A stretch of 62,988 nt of DNA, from contig JAEDCN010000011.1 in assembly GCA_016294105.1 (NCBI GenBank), forward strand, positions 1-62,988. The letters are read 5' to 3'. This DNA comes from Treponema sp. (lineage in GTDB: Bacteria > Spirochaetota > Spirochaetia > Treponematales > Treponemataceae). Both the position numbers and the translations under genes were made by a program. This document shows positions 33,323-42,164 of the stretch, piece by piece (position 1 is the first letter of the stretch; the number at the start of each line of letters is the position of its first letter). Below the pieces are notes generated by a model, which saw only the letters and a list, made by a program, of their open reading frames with translations, was not told where the DNA came from and made no database searches.

Positions 33323-33802
33323 ATGGAAAAGATTGCAAGTTTTACCATCGATCATATCAAGCTGGAGCCCGGAGTGTATGTGTCCCGTACCGATTCCGTG
33401 GGAAATTCCATTGTCACCACCTTTGATATCAGAATGACTGCCCCTAATCGGGAGCCTGTTATGAATACAGCAGAAATGCACGCTATGGAACATTTGGGTG
33501 CCACCTTCTTGCGGAATCATAAGGATTTTGGTTCAAAGATTGTGTATTTTGGTCCCATGGGGTGTCGCACCGGCTTTTATCTCCTGCTGGCTGGAGAATA
33601 CACCTCTGCCCAAGTAGTACCCCTGCTGACAGAAATGTACGAGTTTATCCGTGATTTCCAGGGGGATATTCCTGGTGCTTGCCCAAAGGATTGCGGCAAT
33701 TATCTTGATATGAACCTGCCTATGGCCAACTGGCTTGCTCGTCGTTTTCTAGAAAACACCCTGTATTCAATCGACCAGGCTCATTTGGTATACCCTGAAT
33801 AA
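33323..33802 (+). CDS. luxS: S-ribosylhomocysteine lyase
   Basis: A 159-residue metalloenzyme that cleaves S-ribosylhomocysteine to homocysteine and DPD, the AI-2 precursor. The metal-binding HxxEH is in HAMEHLGATF (about residues 53-62), followed by GPMGCRTGFY (catalytic Cys about 83) and CPKDCGNY (third metal ligand Cys). Length is standard. It works downstream of MetK-dependent methylation. Extended -10 TGgTACAGT lies near 33272-33280 and AAGGAG 12 nt before ATG. No pfs/mtn gene is in the window. Confidence 0.96.
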   Translation: MEKIASFTIDHIKLEPGVYVSRTDSVGNSIVTTFDIRMTAPNREPVMNTAEMHAMEHLGATFLRNHKDFGSKIVYFGPMGCRTGFYLLLAGEYTSAQVVPLLTEMYEFIRDFQGDIPGACPKDCGNYLDMNLPMANWLARRFLENTLYSIDQAHLVYPE

Positions 33803-33835
33803 AAAAGCTAAAAAAAAATAGGTAAAATTATATAG

Positions 33836-33867
33836 AATTCTGCAAAAAGGAATTTGACAGCAGAATT
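33836..33867. promoter_or_regulatory. inverted repeat around the sugar-transporter -35 box
   Basis: AATTCTGC (33836-33843) and GCAGAATT (33860-33867) flank and overlap the -35 region of the substrate-binding protein promoter. A candidate operator for an unlinked regulator. Confidence 0.5.
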
Positions 33868-33882
33868 ATAGCGGAGTATAAT
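33854..33882 (+). promoter_or_regulatory. consensus sigma70 promoter of the sugar ABC transporter
   Basis: TTGACA (33854-33859), exactly 17 nt, TATAAT (33877-33882): both hexamers perfect. The gene follows with AGGAGG before ATG 33922. Confidence 0.85.
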
Positions 33883-33921
33883 AAAGTAATTTCTTTTTTT
33901 TAAGATTAGGAGGAAAAAAGA

Positions 33922-35196
33922 ATGAAAAAGATTGTAGGAATCTTGTTGGTAGTTGCTACATTGTTCTCAATTGTTGGCTGTAGCAAGACAGAAGCAAAGA
34001 AGGCCGAAAAGCAGGTTCTGGATGTTATCATCTCTCAGTATGGTAACTACACAAAAGAGTGGTGGACTGAATTCGAAAAGAATTTTGAAGCTGCAAATGC
34101 TGACATTGATTTGAACATTGAAATCGTTTCTTGGAACGACATTTACTCTGTTGTTACAACTCGTATTTCAACTGGCGAACAGCCTGACATTTTGAACATT
34201 TCTGGTTTTGCAGACTATGTTGCTGACGATCTGTTGATGCCCGCTACAGAGTACACCTCTGCTGCTGTTCAGGCTCAGATTATCCCTAGCTTCTGGAACT
34301 CCAACGAAATGGACGGAACTATTTGGGCACTCCCCATCTTGGCTTCCTGCCGTGCTTTGTTCTGCAACGTTGACTTGCTGAACGGTGCTGGTATCACAAC
34401 TCCTCCCACCACTTGGGATGAAGTTATTGTTGCCGCCCAGGCTATCCGTGCTACCTATGGTTCACAGGTTACTCCTTGGGCATTGGACATTTCCACTGAC
34501 GAAGGACAGGCCGCATTCTCATACTACAGCTGGAACTTTGGTGGTGGATACGTAGACGCTGCCGGCAACTGGAACCTGAACTCTGCTGAGAACATTGCTG
34601 CTGTTGAGTACATCAAGTCCCTGATTGACGGTGGATATGTAAACGCTGGTCCTTATACAGACACACGCTATCCCCTTCAGGACTCCTTCAGTGCTGGTAA
34701 CGTAGCTATGATGATTGGTCCTATGAACATGGTTGCTGCAGATTCTACTGTAAACTATGAAGTAGCCAACATTCCTGGCAAGGGAATTGGTCTTGGTGTA
34801 TGTGACCAGCTGATGGTATTCAAGGACAAGAAGGCTGCTGATCAGGCTGCTCGCACCGCTGCTATCTCCAAGTTCTTCGACGCTTTCTATGCTTGCGAGA
34901 CATACTCCGACTACATGGTATACGAAGGATTCTTGCCTGCTACATTGGATGCTTCTGACTACTTGGCAAAGAACGCTGAAAAGCACACTCAGGGTGGAAG
35001 CACAAAGACTGGTTCCTCCGAGTACTTTGCAACATTCTGTGCAGTTCTTCCTACCTGTCAGTTCTACCCCATGCAGAAGCTTGAGTGGATGGACGTTCGC
35101 AATGGTGTAATCGATGTTGAGCAGAAGGTTTGCCAGGGATTGATTTCTGCCAAGGATGCATTGGATGCATTGCAGGCTCAGGTTGCTGGTAAATAA
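33922..35196 (+). CDS. carbohydrate ABC transporter substrate-binding lipoprotein
   Basis: A 424-residue periplasmic-side lipoprotein (signal MKKIVGILLVVATLFSIVGC, Cys20) of the extracellular solute-binding family 1. The VVTTRISTGEQPDILNISG and WALPILASCRALFCN segments and the late GSSEYF region fit sugar binders. It is followed by a strong hairpin and two permease genes, so it is made in excess over the permeases. The promoter is a perfect consensus. Sugar specificity is not readable; the sialidase and pdxA-like neighbours leave an amino-sugar, sialic acid-derived sugar or oligosaccharide open. Confidence 0.9.
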   Translation: MKKIVGILLVVATLFSIVGCSKTEAKKAEKQVLDVIISQYGNYTKEWWTEFEKNFEAANADIDLNIEIVSWNDIYSVVTTRISTGEQPDILNISGFADYVADDLLMPATEYTSAAVQAQIIPSFWNSNEMDGTIWALPILASCRALFCNVDLLNGAGITTPPTTWDEVIVAAQAIRATYGSQVTPWALDISTDEGQAAFSYYSWNFGGGYVDAAGNWNLNSAENIAAVEYIKSLIDGGYVNAGPYTDTRYPLQDSFSAGNVAMMIGPMNMVAADSTVNYEVANIPGKGIGLGVCDQLMVFKDKKAADQAARTAAISKFFDAFYACETYSDYMVYEGFLPATLDASDYLAKNAEKHTQGGSTKTGSSEYFATFCAVLPTCQFYPMQKLEWMDVRNGVIDVEQKVCQGLISAKDALDALQAQVAGK

Positions 35197-35235
35197 GTTT
35201 CTCTAAGAAACGTTTATCAATACTGATTGATTGCA

Positions 35236-35265
35236 GGGCCTGGATTAGATTCAGGCCCTTTTTTT
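35236..35265 (+). terminator. intra-operon terminator/attenuator after the binding protein gene
   Basis: GGGCCTG pairs with CAGGCCC (loop GATTAGATT), then seven Ts. Partial read-through would give more binding protein than permease mRNA. Confidence 0.85.
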
Positions 35266-35325
35266 AACATACGAATTCTTTCAAAATGTTTTCGTATCCG
35301 CTATTTAGCTAGGAGGAATCAGCGA

Positions 35326-36225
35326 ATGAAGGTAACCTCTCAAACACTGCAATCAGTGCGAAAAGTGGAGCCGTACGTATGGCTTTTACCAAGTATCTTG
35401 ATGATGGGTGTTATGATTTTGATTCCCATTGTCACCGTATTTCAATCATCCTTTTCTGAAATCAGTAAGGCTGGTGTAAATCGTGGCTGGAATGGTATTG
35501 CAAACTATATTAGCATCTTCAATAATCCCACTTTTTGGCATACGTTAAAAAATACCCTTGTGTGGACTGTTGTGGTTGTTGGCCTTTCCACTGTCATCGG
35601 CTTTACCTTGGCCATGATATTGAATGTTCAGTTCAAGGGACGTAAAATTGCCCGTGCCGTTATCGTATTCCCTTGGGCAACGGCATTGATTATCCAGGCT
35701 GTTGTATGGAAGTACATTATCAGCCCCGAATATGGAGCCTTAAACACCCTGTTGTATAACCTGGGAATTATTGATAGTTACGTAAACTGGACTGCAACTC
35801 CTGCGGCATTCTTTGCTTGGGAATGCTGGGTTGGTATCTTTGTTACTATTCCCTTTGTTACCTTCTGTGTTTTGTCTGGCCTACAGAGTATTGATGGTGC
35901 CTTGTACGAGGCTGCTGATGTAGACGGAATCGGATTCTGGGGCAAGTTGTTTAGAATCACCTTGCCATTGGTAATGCCTAGTTTGTCTGTTTCCACCGTA
36001 TTGAACATTATCTACGTATTTAACTCCTTCCCAATTATCTGGACAATTTCTAAGGGAGACCCCGCAGATCAGACCCACACCTTGGTAACCTATCTGTACG
36101 ACTTGTCCTTCAGTTCCGGTAAATTTGGAGAAGCAGCTGCTGTTTCTGTAATCGGATTTATAGTGCTTTCTATTTGTGCAAGCATTTATATGGTTATCTC
36201 TTTGAAGGGTGAGCAGGAGGGCTAA
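35326..36225 (+). CDS. carbohydrate ABC transporter permease (MalF/UgpA-like)
   Basis: A 299-residue inner-membrane protein with six transmembrane helices; the family EAA loop is EAADVDGIGFWGKLFRITLP (about residues 195-214), which docks the ATPase. It pairs with the second permease 2 nt downstream. I chose ATG 35326, 9 nt after AGGAGG; an upstream in-frame ATG at 35227 would run through the terminator hairpin. Confidence 0.92.
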   Translation: MKVTSQTLQSVRKVEPYVWLLPSILMMGVMILIPIVTVFQSSFSEISKAGVNRGWNGIANYISIFNNPTFWHTLKNTLVWTVVVVGLSTVIGFTLAMILNVQFKGRKIARAVIVFPWATALIIQAVVWKYIISPEYGALNTLLYNLGIIDSYVNWTATPAAFFAWECWVGIFVTIPFVTFCVLSGLQSIDGALYEAADVDGIGFWGKLFRITLPLVMPSLSVSTVLNIIYVFNSFPIIWTISKGDPADQTHTLVTYLYDLSFSSGKFGEAAAVSVIGFIVLSICASIYMVISLKGEQEG

Positions 36226-36227
36226 AT

Positions 36228-37064
36228 ATGAAGGGAAAAGAATTTAAGCTGACTCGTGTTCTGCTTTACATCGGAATTTTCATTACTTGTGTAGTGATTT
36301 TGTATCCCTACTTTATTATGATTATTACTGCTTCCAAGTCCAATGCCGAAATGTACGATACTCGTGGTGGTGTTTTGCCTAAGGTTTGGGAATTGGCTAC
36401 CTTTGTAAAGGTTTGGTCGGAAGCTCCTATTATTCGGTATTTGGGAAATTCGATTTTGGTGGCAGGTGGAGCTTCTTTGCTGGCTATCATCTGTGGAATT
36501 CCTGCTGCCTATGCCCTGTCTCGCATGGACTTTAAGGGTAAGAGCTTTTTCATGGGTATGGTTATTATGAGCCAGATGTTCTCACCCGTAGTTTTGTTGG
36601 TAGGTATCTACCGCATGATGGTGAACATGGGCCTGAACAACAGTATTCTGGGACTTATCCTGCTGAATGCTGCCTTTAACCAAGCCTTTGTTATCTGGTT
36701 GTTACGTGGAACCTTCACTTCCATTTCTTCTGAAATGGAGCAGGCTGCAAAAATCGACGGTTGTGGAACTGTTCAGGCCTTGGTTCGGATTTTGCTACCT
36801 ACCGCTGCTCCTGGTATTGTAACAACTCTTATCTTCGTTTTCATCAACTCCTGGAACGAGTACACCATCGCCCTGACTCTGATTTCTTCGGACATCTTCA
36901 AGCCCATCACCGTGGGAATCAATGTCTTCTACGGATTCAACTTCATCAAGTGGCAGTATCTGTTTGCGACATCGATCTTTGCAACTATTCCAGTAATTAT
37001 CCTCTTCCTGTTGATTGAAAAGCACCTGGTAAGTGGCTTGACTGCGGGTGGTGTAAAGGGCTAA
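36228..37064 (+). CDS. carbohydrate ABC transporter permease (MalG/UgpE-like)
   Basis: A 278-residue six-helix permease with the EAA-loop sequence EQAAKIDGCGTVQALVRILLP (about residues 171-191, shown here in part by EQAAKIDGCG). It forms a heterodimer with the product of the upstream gene. No ATP-binding gene follows, so an unlinked, shared MsmK/MalK-type ATPase is probably used, as in many sugar importers of this class. Confidence 0.92.
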   Translation: MKGKEFKLTRVLLYIGIFITCVVILYPYFIMIITASKSNAEMYDTRGGVLPKVWELATFVKVWSEAPIIRYLGNSILVAGGASLLAIICGIPAAYALSRMDFKGKSFFMGMVIMSQMFSPVVLLVGIYRMMVNMGLNNSILGLILLNAAFNQAFVIWLLRGTFTSISSEMEQAAKIDGCGTVQALVRILLPTAAPGIVTTLIFVFINSWNEYTIALTLISSDIFKPITVGINVFYGFNFIKWQYLFATSIFATIPVIILFLLIEKHLVSGLTAGGVKG

Positions 37065-37099
37065 AGTTGTAGAGGAAGCTTATTAGTACAGGAGGATTT

Positions 37100-38074
37100 A
37101 TGTCTACAAAACCGATTGTTGCAATAACCATGGGTGATCCGGCTGGTATTGGCCCTGAGATTGTTGTCCGTGCTTTGGCAGACCCTCTTGTACAGCAAGT
37201 TGCCTTTTGTCATGTAGTGGGAAGTCGGTCCGTGTTGGAAGATGCCTGTAAAGGGTGCGATTTACCCACTACCATCCTTGAGTCCCAATGGGCTTGCGTG
37301 GAGGATGTAGGTACGGTTCAAGCGGGAAGCTATCGTTATGGAGAGATTTCTGCTGAATGTGGTGTTGCATCCTTTGAATATATAAAAAAAGCCATTGAGT
37401 TGGCTCTGGCTGGAAAGGTGCAGGCGGTGGCAACAGCTCCCATCAACAAGGAATCCCTCCGTGCAGGCTCCATTCCCTTTATTGGTCACACGGAGATTTT
37501 TGGCGAGCTGACCAATACTCCTGATCCCCTCACCTTGTTTGAGGTACGGAACCTGCGGGTATTTTTCTTGACCCGCCACGTGTCCTTGAAAAAAGCCTGT
37601 GAGCTTGTCACTAAGGAACGAATCATTGATTATGTTATCCGTTGTACCCAAGCTTTGGGACAGCTCGGCATAACGGAAGGTGCAATGGCTATTGCAGGAT
37701 TGAATCCCCATTCTGGAGAGCATGGTCTGTTCGGACGGGAAGAGGTGGAGGCTGTAGCTCCAGCGGTGGATGCCCTGCAAAAGGCTGGATACCAGGTGGT
37801 GGGTCCTGTAAGTGCGGATTCTGTCTTTCACCTGGCCTTGCAGGGGCGGTTCAACAGCGTTCTTTCCCTGTACCACGACCAGGGACACATTGCCACAAAA
37901 ACCTATGACTTTGAGCGAACCATTTCCATTACCTGCGGCATGCCGATTTTGCGGACATCTGTTGACCACGGCACCGCCTTTGACATTGCCGGCAAGGGAG
38001 TAGCCTCTGCTGTCAGCATGATTGAGGCCATCTGTGTGGCGGCAAAATATGCACCTTTCTGGAAGGCTTTATAG
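37100..38074 (+). CDS. PdxA-family 4-phosphohydroxythreonine dehydrogenase-like enzyme
   Basis: A 324-residue metal-dependent NAD(P) dehydrogenase. N-terminal ITMGDPAGIGPEIVVRAL and metal-ligand histidines in IGHTEIFGEL, LYHDQGHIATK and TSVDHGTAFDIAGKG are all kept. Classical PdxA works in PLP synthesis, but PdxA2-type paralogues degrade sugar-acid phosphates. Its place behind a sugar ABC transporter and the absence of other pdx genes favour a catabolic role, though a four-carbon acid kinase partner is not in the window. AGGAGG precedes ATG. Confidence 0.85.
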   Translation: MSTKPIVAITMGDPAGIGPEIVVRALADPLVQQVAFCHVVGSRSVLEDACKGCDLPTTILESQWACVEDVGTVQAGSYRYGEISAECGVASFEYIKKAIELALAGKVQAVATAPINKESLRAGSIPFIGHTEIFGELTNTPDPLTLFEVRNLRVFFLTRHVSLKKACELVTKERIIDYVIRCTQALGQLGITEGAMAIAGLNPHSGEHGLFGREEVEAVAPAVDALQKAGYQVVGPVSADSVFHLALQGRFNSVLSLYHDQGHIATKTYDFERTISITCGMPILRTSVDHGTAFDIAGKGVASAVSMIEAICVAAKYAPFWKAL

Positions 38075-38124
38075 GGCTTTTGATTTGTGCTGGCCGGCTG
38101 TTCATTGTCAATTGATTTTGAAAA

Positions 38125-38158
38125 AAAGGAGAGGACATCATAATCCTCTCCTTTGGTT
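38125..38158. terminator. bidirectional terminator between pdxA-like and sialidase genes
   Basis: AAAGGAGAGGA (38125-38135) pairs with TCCTCTCCTTT (38144-38154), with further As to the left and GGTTTATAT to the right. Confidence 0.85.
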
Positions 38159-38168
38159 TATATAACGG

Positions 38169-39794
38169 TTATTTTTTTACTCGGACGGGACCAGTATCTT
38201 TTCCGTTTGTAATCCATTCCACGTTGGTTCGGAAGAAATAAATATTTCCATTTCCCCATGATGAACCATGTTCTACTAGAACTCCAATGCTACCGTCATT
38301 GAGAATGTTAAATGAAGAATATGCTGATTGTCCTTCATGCCAAATTCTGCCTTGCCAAGTTTTCCCATCGTCGTAGCTGATAAAGAAAGCAGGATAACCA
38401 AGGGTTTTATTTGCAACGACCTTGCCCAATTCTTGTCCATTAAAGCCAAGGACTTTATTCATGTTATTTGTTCCGTTGTATGGTTGTGTGTCAAAAGCAC
38501 AAAGCAAGCGATCCTTGTCCCACCCCGCAGCGGTACTGGTGTAGTACATCAGGTCACCGTTACTTGCAGAGGAGGGAAGCTGTGTGTCTATTTCTGCATC
38601 AGTCCAAGTTTTTCCTTGGTCATAGGAATAGGAGATTCTTCTATGCCATGTAGGGGTATTGTTGGGACGAATCTGCATATAAAGACGACCGTCACTTAAT
38701 TCCACAATTTTAGCTTCATCCCCACAGCCCGTAAGTCCAGACTCTCCAACTGGTCCGTTTGCAGTGGGACTGTTGTCGGAAAGCTGCCAAGTATAACCAC
38801 CATCATCAGAAAAAAGGGCAAAGTTTTGGGTTTGTCCACTTTTGGTTCCATTTGCTACAGAGGTTGTTCGTACTGCAATGCTGAATATGAGTCTTCCGCT
38901 GGAAAGCTGGGTTCCGTTGCCACTGGCTACAAAGCCAGCTCCCCAATTTTTTCTAACCGGGTCCGGGCAGTCTTTGCCAAAGATAAAATGGGTGATGTCT
39001 ACAGGTGCTTCCCAAGTGCGACCTTCATCTGTGCTGCGAACCACCCATATATGGGAAGAATCCTCTGGTGTTCCGTACCATAAACCGTTTTGCCCGATTA
39101 CAAGGGCAAGAATGTGTCCAGTGGTCTTGTCGTACACCACCCCTGCATCACCGTAGCTTGTTTTGAGTCCGCTAGTTTGCGGTGTCACTCGTACCGGATC
39201 TTTCCAGGTGCTCCCATTATCTTCACTACGTTTGCACCAAACCTCTACCTTTGTTTTATCGTCATTACCAATGTCTCCACTCTTTTCATAACGTCGGTCT
39301 GCAAAAGCAAGAAGTGTTCCGCTTGGTAAAACTAATAGTGTTGGAATACGGGAATTAGAGCTGCTATAAGTGCCAGACTCATTCTTACGAAAGACCACAG
39401 TTTTAGTTGGTGTTGGGACAAGTTGCTGGCCAGTGGTATAAGTTATCTCACCTCGGTATCCAATTTTTGTATTCCAAATGGCATTCAGGACATCGTTGGA
39501 ACCGACGGGGTCACCTTCTATTACTTTAGTACCATCTTTCTGCCATCCACCAAACTCCGCTACTTGTCCGTCAGACAAGGTGTAATTGTCCAAGGGAGGC
39601 AATATGTAATTGGTGTATGTCTCACCCATTTCTGGATCAATGACACGTGAGATTTGTTCTGGTGCTGTGCCATAAATCGTCTGATAGGTAACGTGTACTT
39701 TACTTCCCGCCTTATATCCAAGGGGAAGCTGGTCACAGCCAATTAGTCCAAGGAGGATTGCCATTGTAAATAAACTGATACTGAGTCGTCTCAT
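38169..39794 (-). CDS. exo-alpha-sialidase lipoprotein (BNR repeat, GH33-like)
   Basis: A 541-residue exported lipoprotein (lipobox LIGC, Cys20) with a six-bladed propeller. The arginine motif SRIPTLLVLPSGTLLAF (about residues 147-163, the FRIP-like site) is followed by AFADRR and five Asp-boxes: SEDNGSTW, STDEGRTW, SDDGGYTW, SYDQGKTW, SYDDGKTW. Residues about 20-130 form an extra N-terminal beta-rich domain. It should release terminal sialic acid from glycans outside the cell. It starts 11 nt after the stop of the phase-variable outer-membrane gene and is cotranscribed with it. Confidence 0.92.
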   Translation of the reverse strand: MRRLSISLFTMAILLGLIGCDQLPLGYKAGSKVHVTYQTIYGTAPEQISRVIDPEMGETYTNYILPPLDNYTLSDGQVAEFGGWQKDGTKVIEGDPVGSNDVLNAIWNTKIGYRGEITYTTGQQLVPTPTKTVVFRKNESGTYSSSNSRIPTLLVLPSGTLLAFADRRYEKSGDIGNDDKTKVEVWCKRSEDNGSTWKDPVRVTPQTSGLKTSYGDAGVVYDKTTGHILALVIGQNGLWYGTPEDSSHIWVVRSTDEGRTWEAPVDITHFIFGKDCPDPVRKNWGAGFVASGNGTQLSSGRLIFSIAVRTTSVANGTKSGQTQNFALFSDDGGYTWQLSDNSPTANGPVGESGLTGCGDEAKIVELSDGRLYMQIRPNNTPTWHRRISYSYDQGKTWTDAEIDTQLPSSASNGDLMYYTSTAAGWDKDRLLCAFDTQPYNGTNNMNKVLGFNGQELGKVVANKTLGYPAFFISYDDGKTWQGRIWHEGQSAYSSFNILNDGSIGVLVEHGSSWGNGNIYFFRTNVEWITNGKDTGPVRVKK

Positions 39795-39805
39795 GGGTAA
39801 TCTCC

Positions 39806-41335
39806 TTACAAGCTTATATTCAGTGACAGCATCACCAGACTATGGGTTAGAATGGTGTTTGCCGTTAGATTGCTGATGTTCCTACGGCTAATATCTAAGG
39901 CCAGTGCTGTATCCAAAACAACGGTGGGTGCAATATGGAGGGTGAGACCTGTGGCAAATTTTCCCAAAGGTGTGTCAAAGGTGATGTCTGTTTTTTCCGC
40001 CGTTTTTGCCGTACCTTTGGGAGAGCTCAAAGTTTCCTTTACAACAGTCTTCATGTCTGTTCTGGAAAAGGTGAAAGGCTCGAATTCAACACCAGCGTTA
40101 AACACCAGCTTTGCAGGCATTACGTCCCACTGTAAACCGAACTTAAATAAGGGAACAAGAGAGAGGCTATTGATTGTTGTTTCGTATACCCTGTTATCAT
40201 CGTCACCTGTTTTTAGAGGAGTTCCACCATTGATGGTTGTTACAGTTTCAGTTCCTCCAACTGGCTTCCATCCAGTATTGGTGTCATAAACCATTCGGTC
40301 AGGAAATATTTGATTTGAAAATTCGGTACTTAGACGAAACTGCCAGCCCAACCGTACCCGCTCTGTTACTGGAAGCTTCTGGGTGTACCGCAGGATTGCA
40401 AGATGGCCTTGTTTTTGCTCTGCCTTGATTTCAGTAACGGTTGTTCCCGTTGGATCTTCCTTGGTAAAGGTTGTGTTCTGGGCAAAGGAACCTGAAAAAT
40501 CATATTGCACACCTACAGAGTGGCTTACAGCCCCCCAAGGCGGCAGGTCTGTATCTACCTGAACTGAGGTAAGGGGAAGGTATGTCAACTGCTTTTGCTC
40601 AAGAGAGTTCTCTTTTTCATCTGATGTTGTATACTTTGCATAGCCATCGTTTTGGGCAATGCCTAAATCCAGCTGGATTGCAGGAGATATGGTAAAGTCT
40701 CCCAGAGGAATGGAAATCTTATAGCCAAGGCTGGGAGTGTAGGTTAGGCTGTTTTTATAACCCCGCTCATAGGTATTGTCATAGTCGCTGCGTTGGGTAA
40801 AGCTGTTATTTGCAAAGGTGTATTCACCTGTCTCGTATTTACCCCCTAAGGTAAATCCCACATGAAAACCCATGGGAAAAGGCATGTTGGCAAGGTGGAC
40901 GGTAGTTTTAAGACTATTGGATGGTTCTGATTTACCTACGTAGCCGTGTGTTGTTGCTGTTCCTAATGTATTGAGAGGATCATCCACATCACTGGAAGTG
41001 TTATTCAAAAAGTTTCCGCTGTATTCAAATCCAACCCAGACATCAGAAAAACGAGTGGCAGCACCGATATTGATGGAATCAGTGGCATAGTTGCCATATA
41101 CAAAAACATTATTAAACTCAATGGAGCTCATACCAGTTTTACTTGAAACGGTATCCTGAGCTGTTCCATACATCCCTGCTGTCGCCTTGTTGGTAGGGGA
41201 GTCAGCCACAGCAGCTCCCAGAAACAAGGCTGGAACCAAGAGAAGGGCTAGAATTCGTTTATACCCCCCCCCCCTCATATGTCCATTGGGGTGGTTCAAC
41301 ATACAATTAAAGAATTTGATACTCATTCTTTCCAT
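39806..41335 (-). CDS. outer-membrane beta-barrel protein, poly-G phase-variable
   Basis: A 509-residue protein with a signal peptide (hydrophobic residues about 27-43, cleavage likely after AVA at 44) and a long series of amphipathic beta strands ending in LSLNISL, as in outer-membrane proteins. No named family is recognised. The start at 41335 has TGGAGG 7 nt upstream. An 11-G tract (coding strand, 41274 to 41264) lies at codons 21-24, before the signal core. Ten Gs would give a stop within 9 codons of the internal Met20 and twelve Gs within 7, so expression should switch on and off by slippage. The sialidase gene follows. Confidence 0.8.
   Translation of the reverse strand: MERMSIKFFNCMLNHPNGHMRGGGYKRILALLLVPALFLGAAVADSPTNKATAGMYGTAQDTVSSKTGMSSIEFNNVFVYGNYATDSINIGAATRFSDVWVGFEYSGNFLNNTSSDVDDPLNTLGTATTHGYVGKSEPSNSLKTTVHLANMPFPMGFHVGFTLGGKYETGEYTFANNSFTQRSDYDNTYERGYKNSLTYTPSLGYKISIPLGDFTISPAIQLDLGIAQNDGYAKYTTSDEKENSLEQKQLTYLPLTSVQVDTDLPPWGAVSHSVGVQYDFSGSFAQNTTFTKEDPTGTTVTEIKAEQKQGHLAILRYTQKLPVTERVRLGWQFRLSTEFSNQIFPDRMVYDTNTGWKPVGGTETVTTINGGTPLKTGDDDNRVYETTINSLSLVPLFKFGLQWDVMPAKLVFNAGVEFEPFTFSRTDMKTVVKETLSSPKGTAKTAEKTDITFDTPLGKFATGLTLHIAPTVVLDTALALDISRRNISNLTANTILTHSLVMLSLNISL
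41264..41274 (-). repeat. 11-base homopolymer G tract in coding strand
   Basis: Eleven consecutive C on the plus strand (G in the coding strand) inside codons 21-24 of the outer-membrane protein gene. It is the longest G/C homopolymer in the window. With 11 the frame is open; 10 or 12 give immediate stops. Confidence 0.95.
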
Positions 41336-41383
41336 AACATATCCTCCAAAAAATTGAATGCAATAAAAGTTGTATACTAGAAT

Positions 41384-41412
41384 AGTATTTCATTAAAATG
41401 TCTATTTGTCAA
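41384..41412 (-). promoter_or_regulatory. promoter of the outer-membrane protein/sialidase operon
   Basis: Minus strand: TTGACA (41412 to 41407), 17 nt, AATACT (41389 to 41384). The leader of about 45 nt ends in TGGAGG before ATG 41335. Confidence 0.65.
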
Positions 41413-41476
41413 ATTTTTTTTTAAGAAAATGTGTTTTTTTTTTAGAAATATGCTAGAGTCACATAATGGGGGTTGT

Positions 41477-42145
41477 ATGGAGCTTTTGCAACAGGGGCTT
41501 ATAACACTGAATTTTTGTCAGGAAGAAATTCCTTCTATTCAAGAAAAGCTGGAAGGATATATTCGTGAATTGATGCTGTTTAATTCCGCCTACGATTTGG
41601 TGGGGGCTGATAACAAAGAGCAAATTGTAGTGAATCATATTCTGGATAGTCTTTCTGCCTGGCACTACATTAAGGAGCTGGCTCAGGAACGAGAAGCTGG
41701 CGGCAAGCAGGTGCAAATTGCAGATATTGGTTCTGGTGGTGGTTTGCCTGGTATTCCACTGGCAATCGCTTTACCCCAGTTTCAGTTTGTGCTGGTGGAG
41801 CGCATGAGCAAGCGGTGTGCCTTTTTGGAAAATTGTGCCGCCGTCCTTGGCTTGCGTAATGTGCGGGTAGAAAATCTTCAGGCAGAGCAGGTGGAAGCAG
41901 GCTCCTTTGATGTGGCTACCTTTCGTGCCTTTCGTCCTCTGGATAAAAAGATGATTCGTACCCTGCTGAGAACAATTAAGCAGGACGGTATCTTAGCCGC
42001 TTACAAGGCAAAGCTGGAAAGCATTGAGTCTGAAATGGCTGCAATTACTTCTATTGTGCCTGACTATAAAATAAAACCGCTGGAGGTTCCCTTTTTGGAA
42101 GACCGTCAGCGGCATTTAGTGCTTATTCGTGCCGAGGGTTGGTGA
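41477..42145 (+). CDS. rsmG: 16S rRNA (guanine-N7) methyltransferase RsmG
   Basis: A 222-residue SAM-dependent methyltransferase acting on G527 (E. coli numbering) of 16S rRNA. The SAM loop IADIGSGGGLPGIPLAI (about residues 80-96), VNHILDSL, and the ATFRAFRPLDKK segment are typical of RsmG/GidB. I chose ATG 41477, 4 nt after GGGGG. TGcTAGAGT at 41451-41459 is a likely -10 box. It is convergent with the TPR/Mrr-like gene. Confidence 0.93.
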   Translation: MELLQQGLITLNFCQEEIPSIQEKLEGYIRELMLFNSAYDLVGADNKEQIVVNHILDSLSAWHYIKELAQEREAGGKQVQIADIGSGGGLPGIPLAIALPQFQFVLVERMSKRCAFLENCAAVLGLRNVRVENLQAEQVEAGSFDVATFRAFRPLDKKMIRTLLRTIKQDGILAAYKAKLESIESEMAAITSIVPDYKIKPLEVPFLEDRQRHLVLIRAEGW

Positions 42146-42164
42146 TTCAGCATTCGTAGTCACA

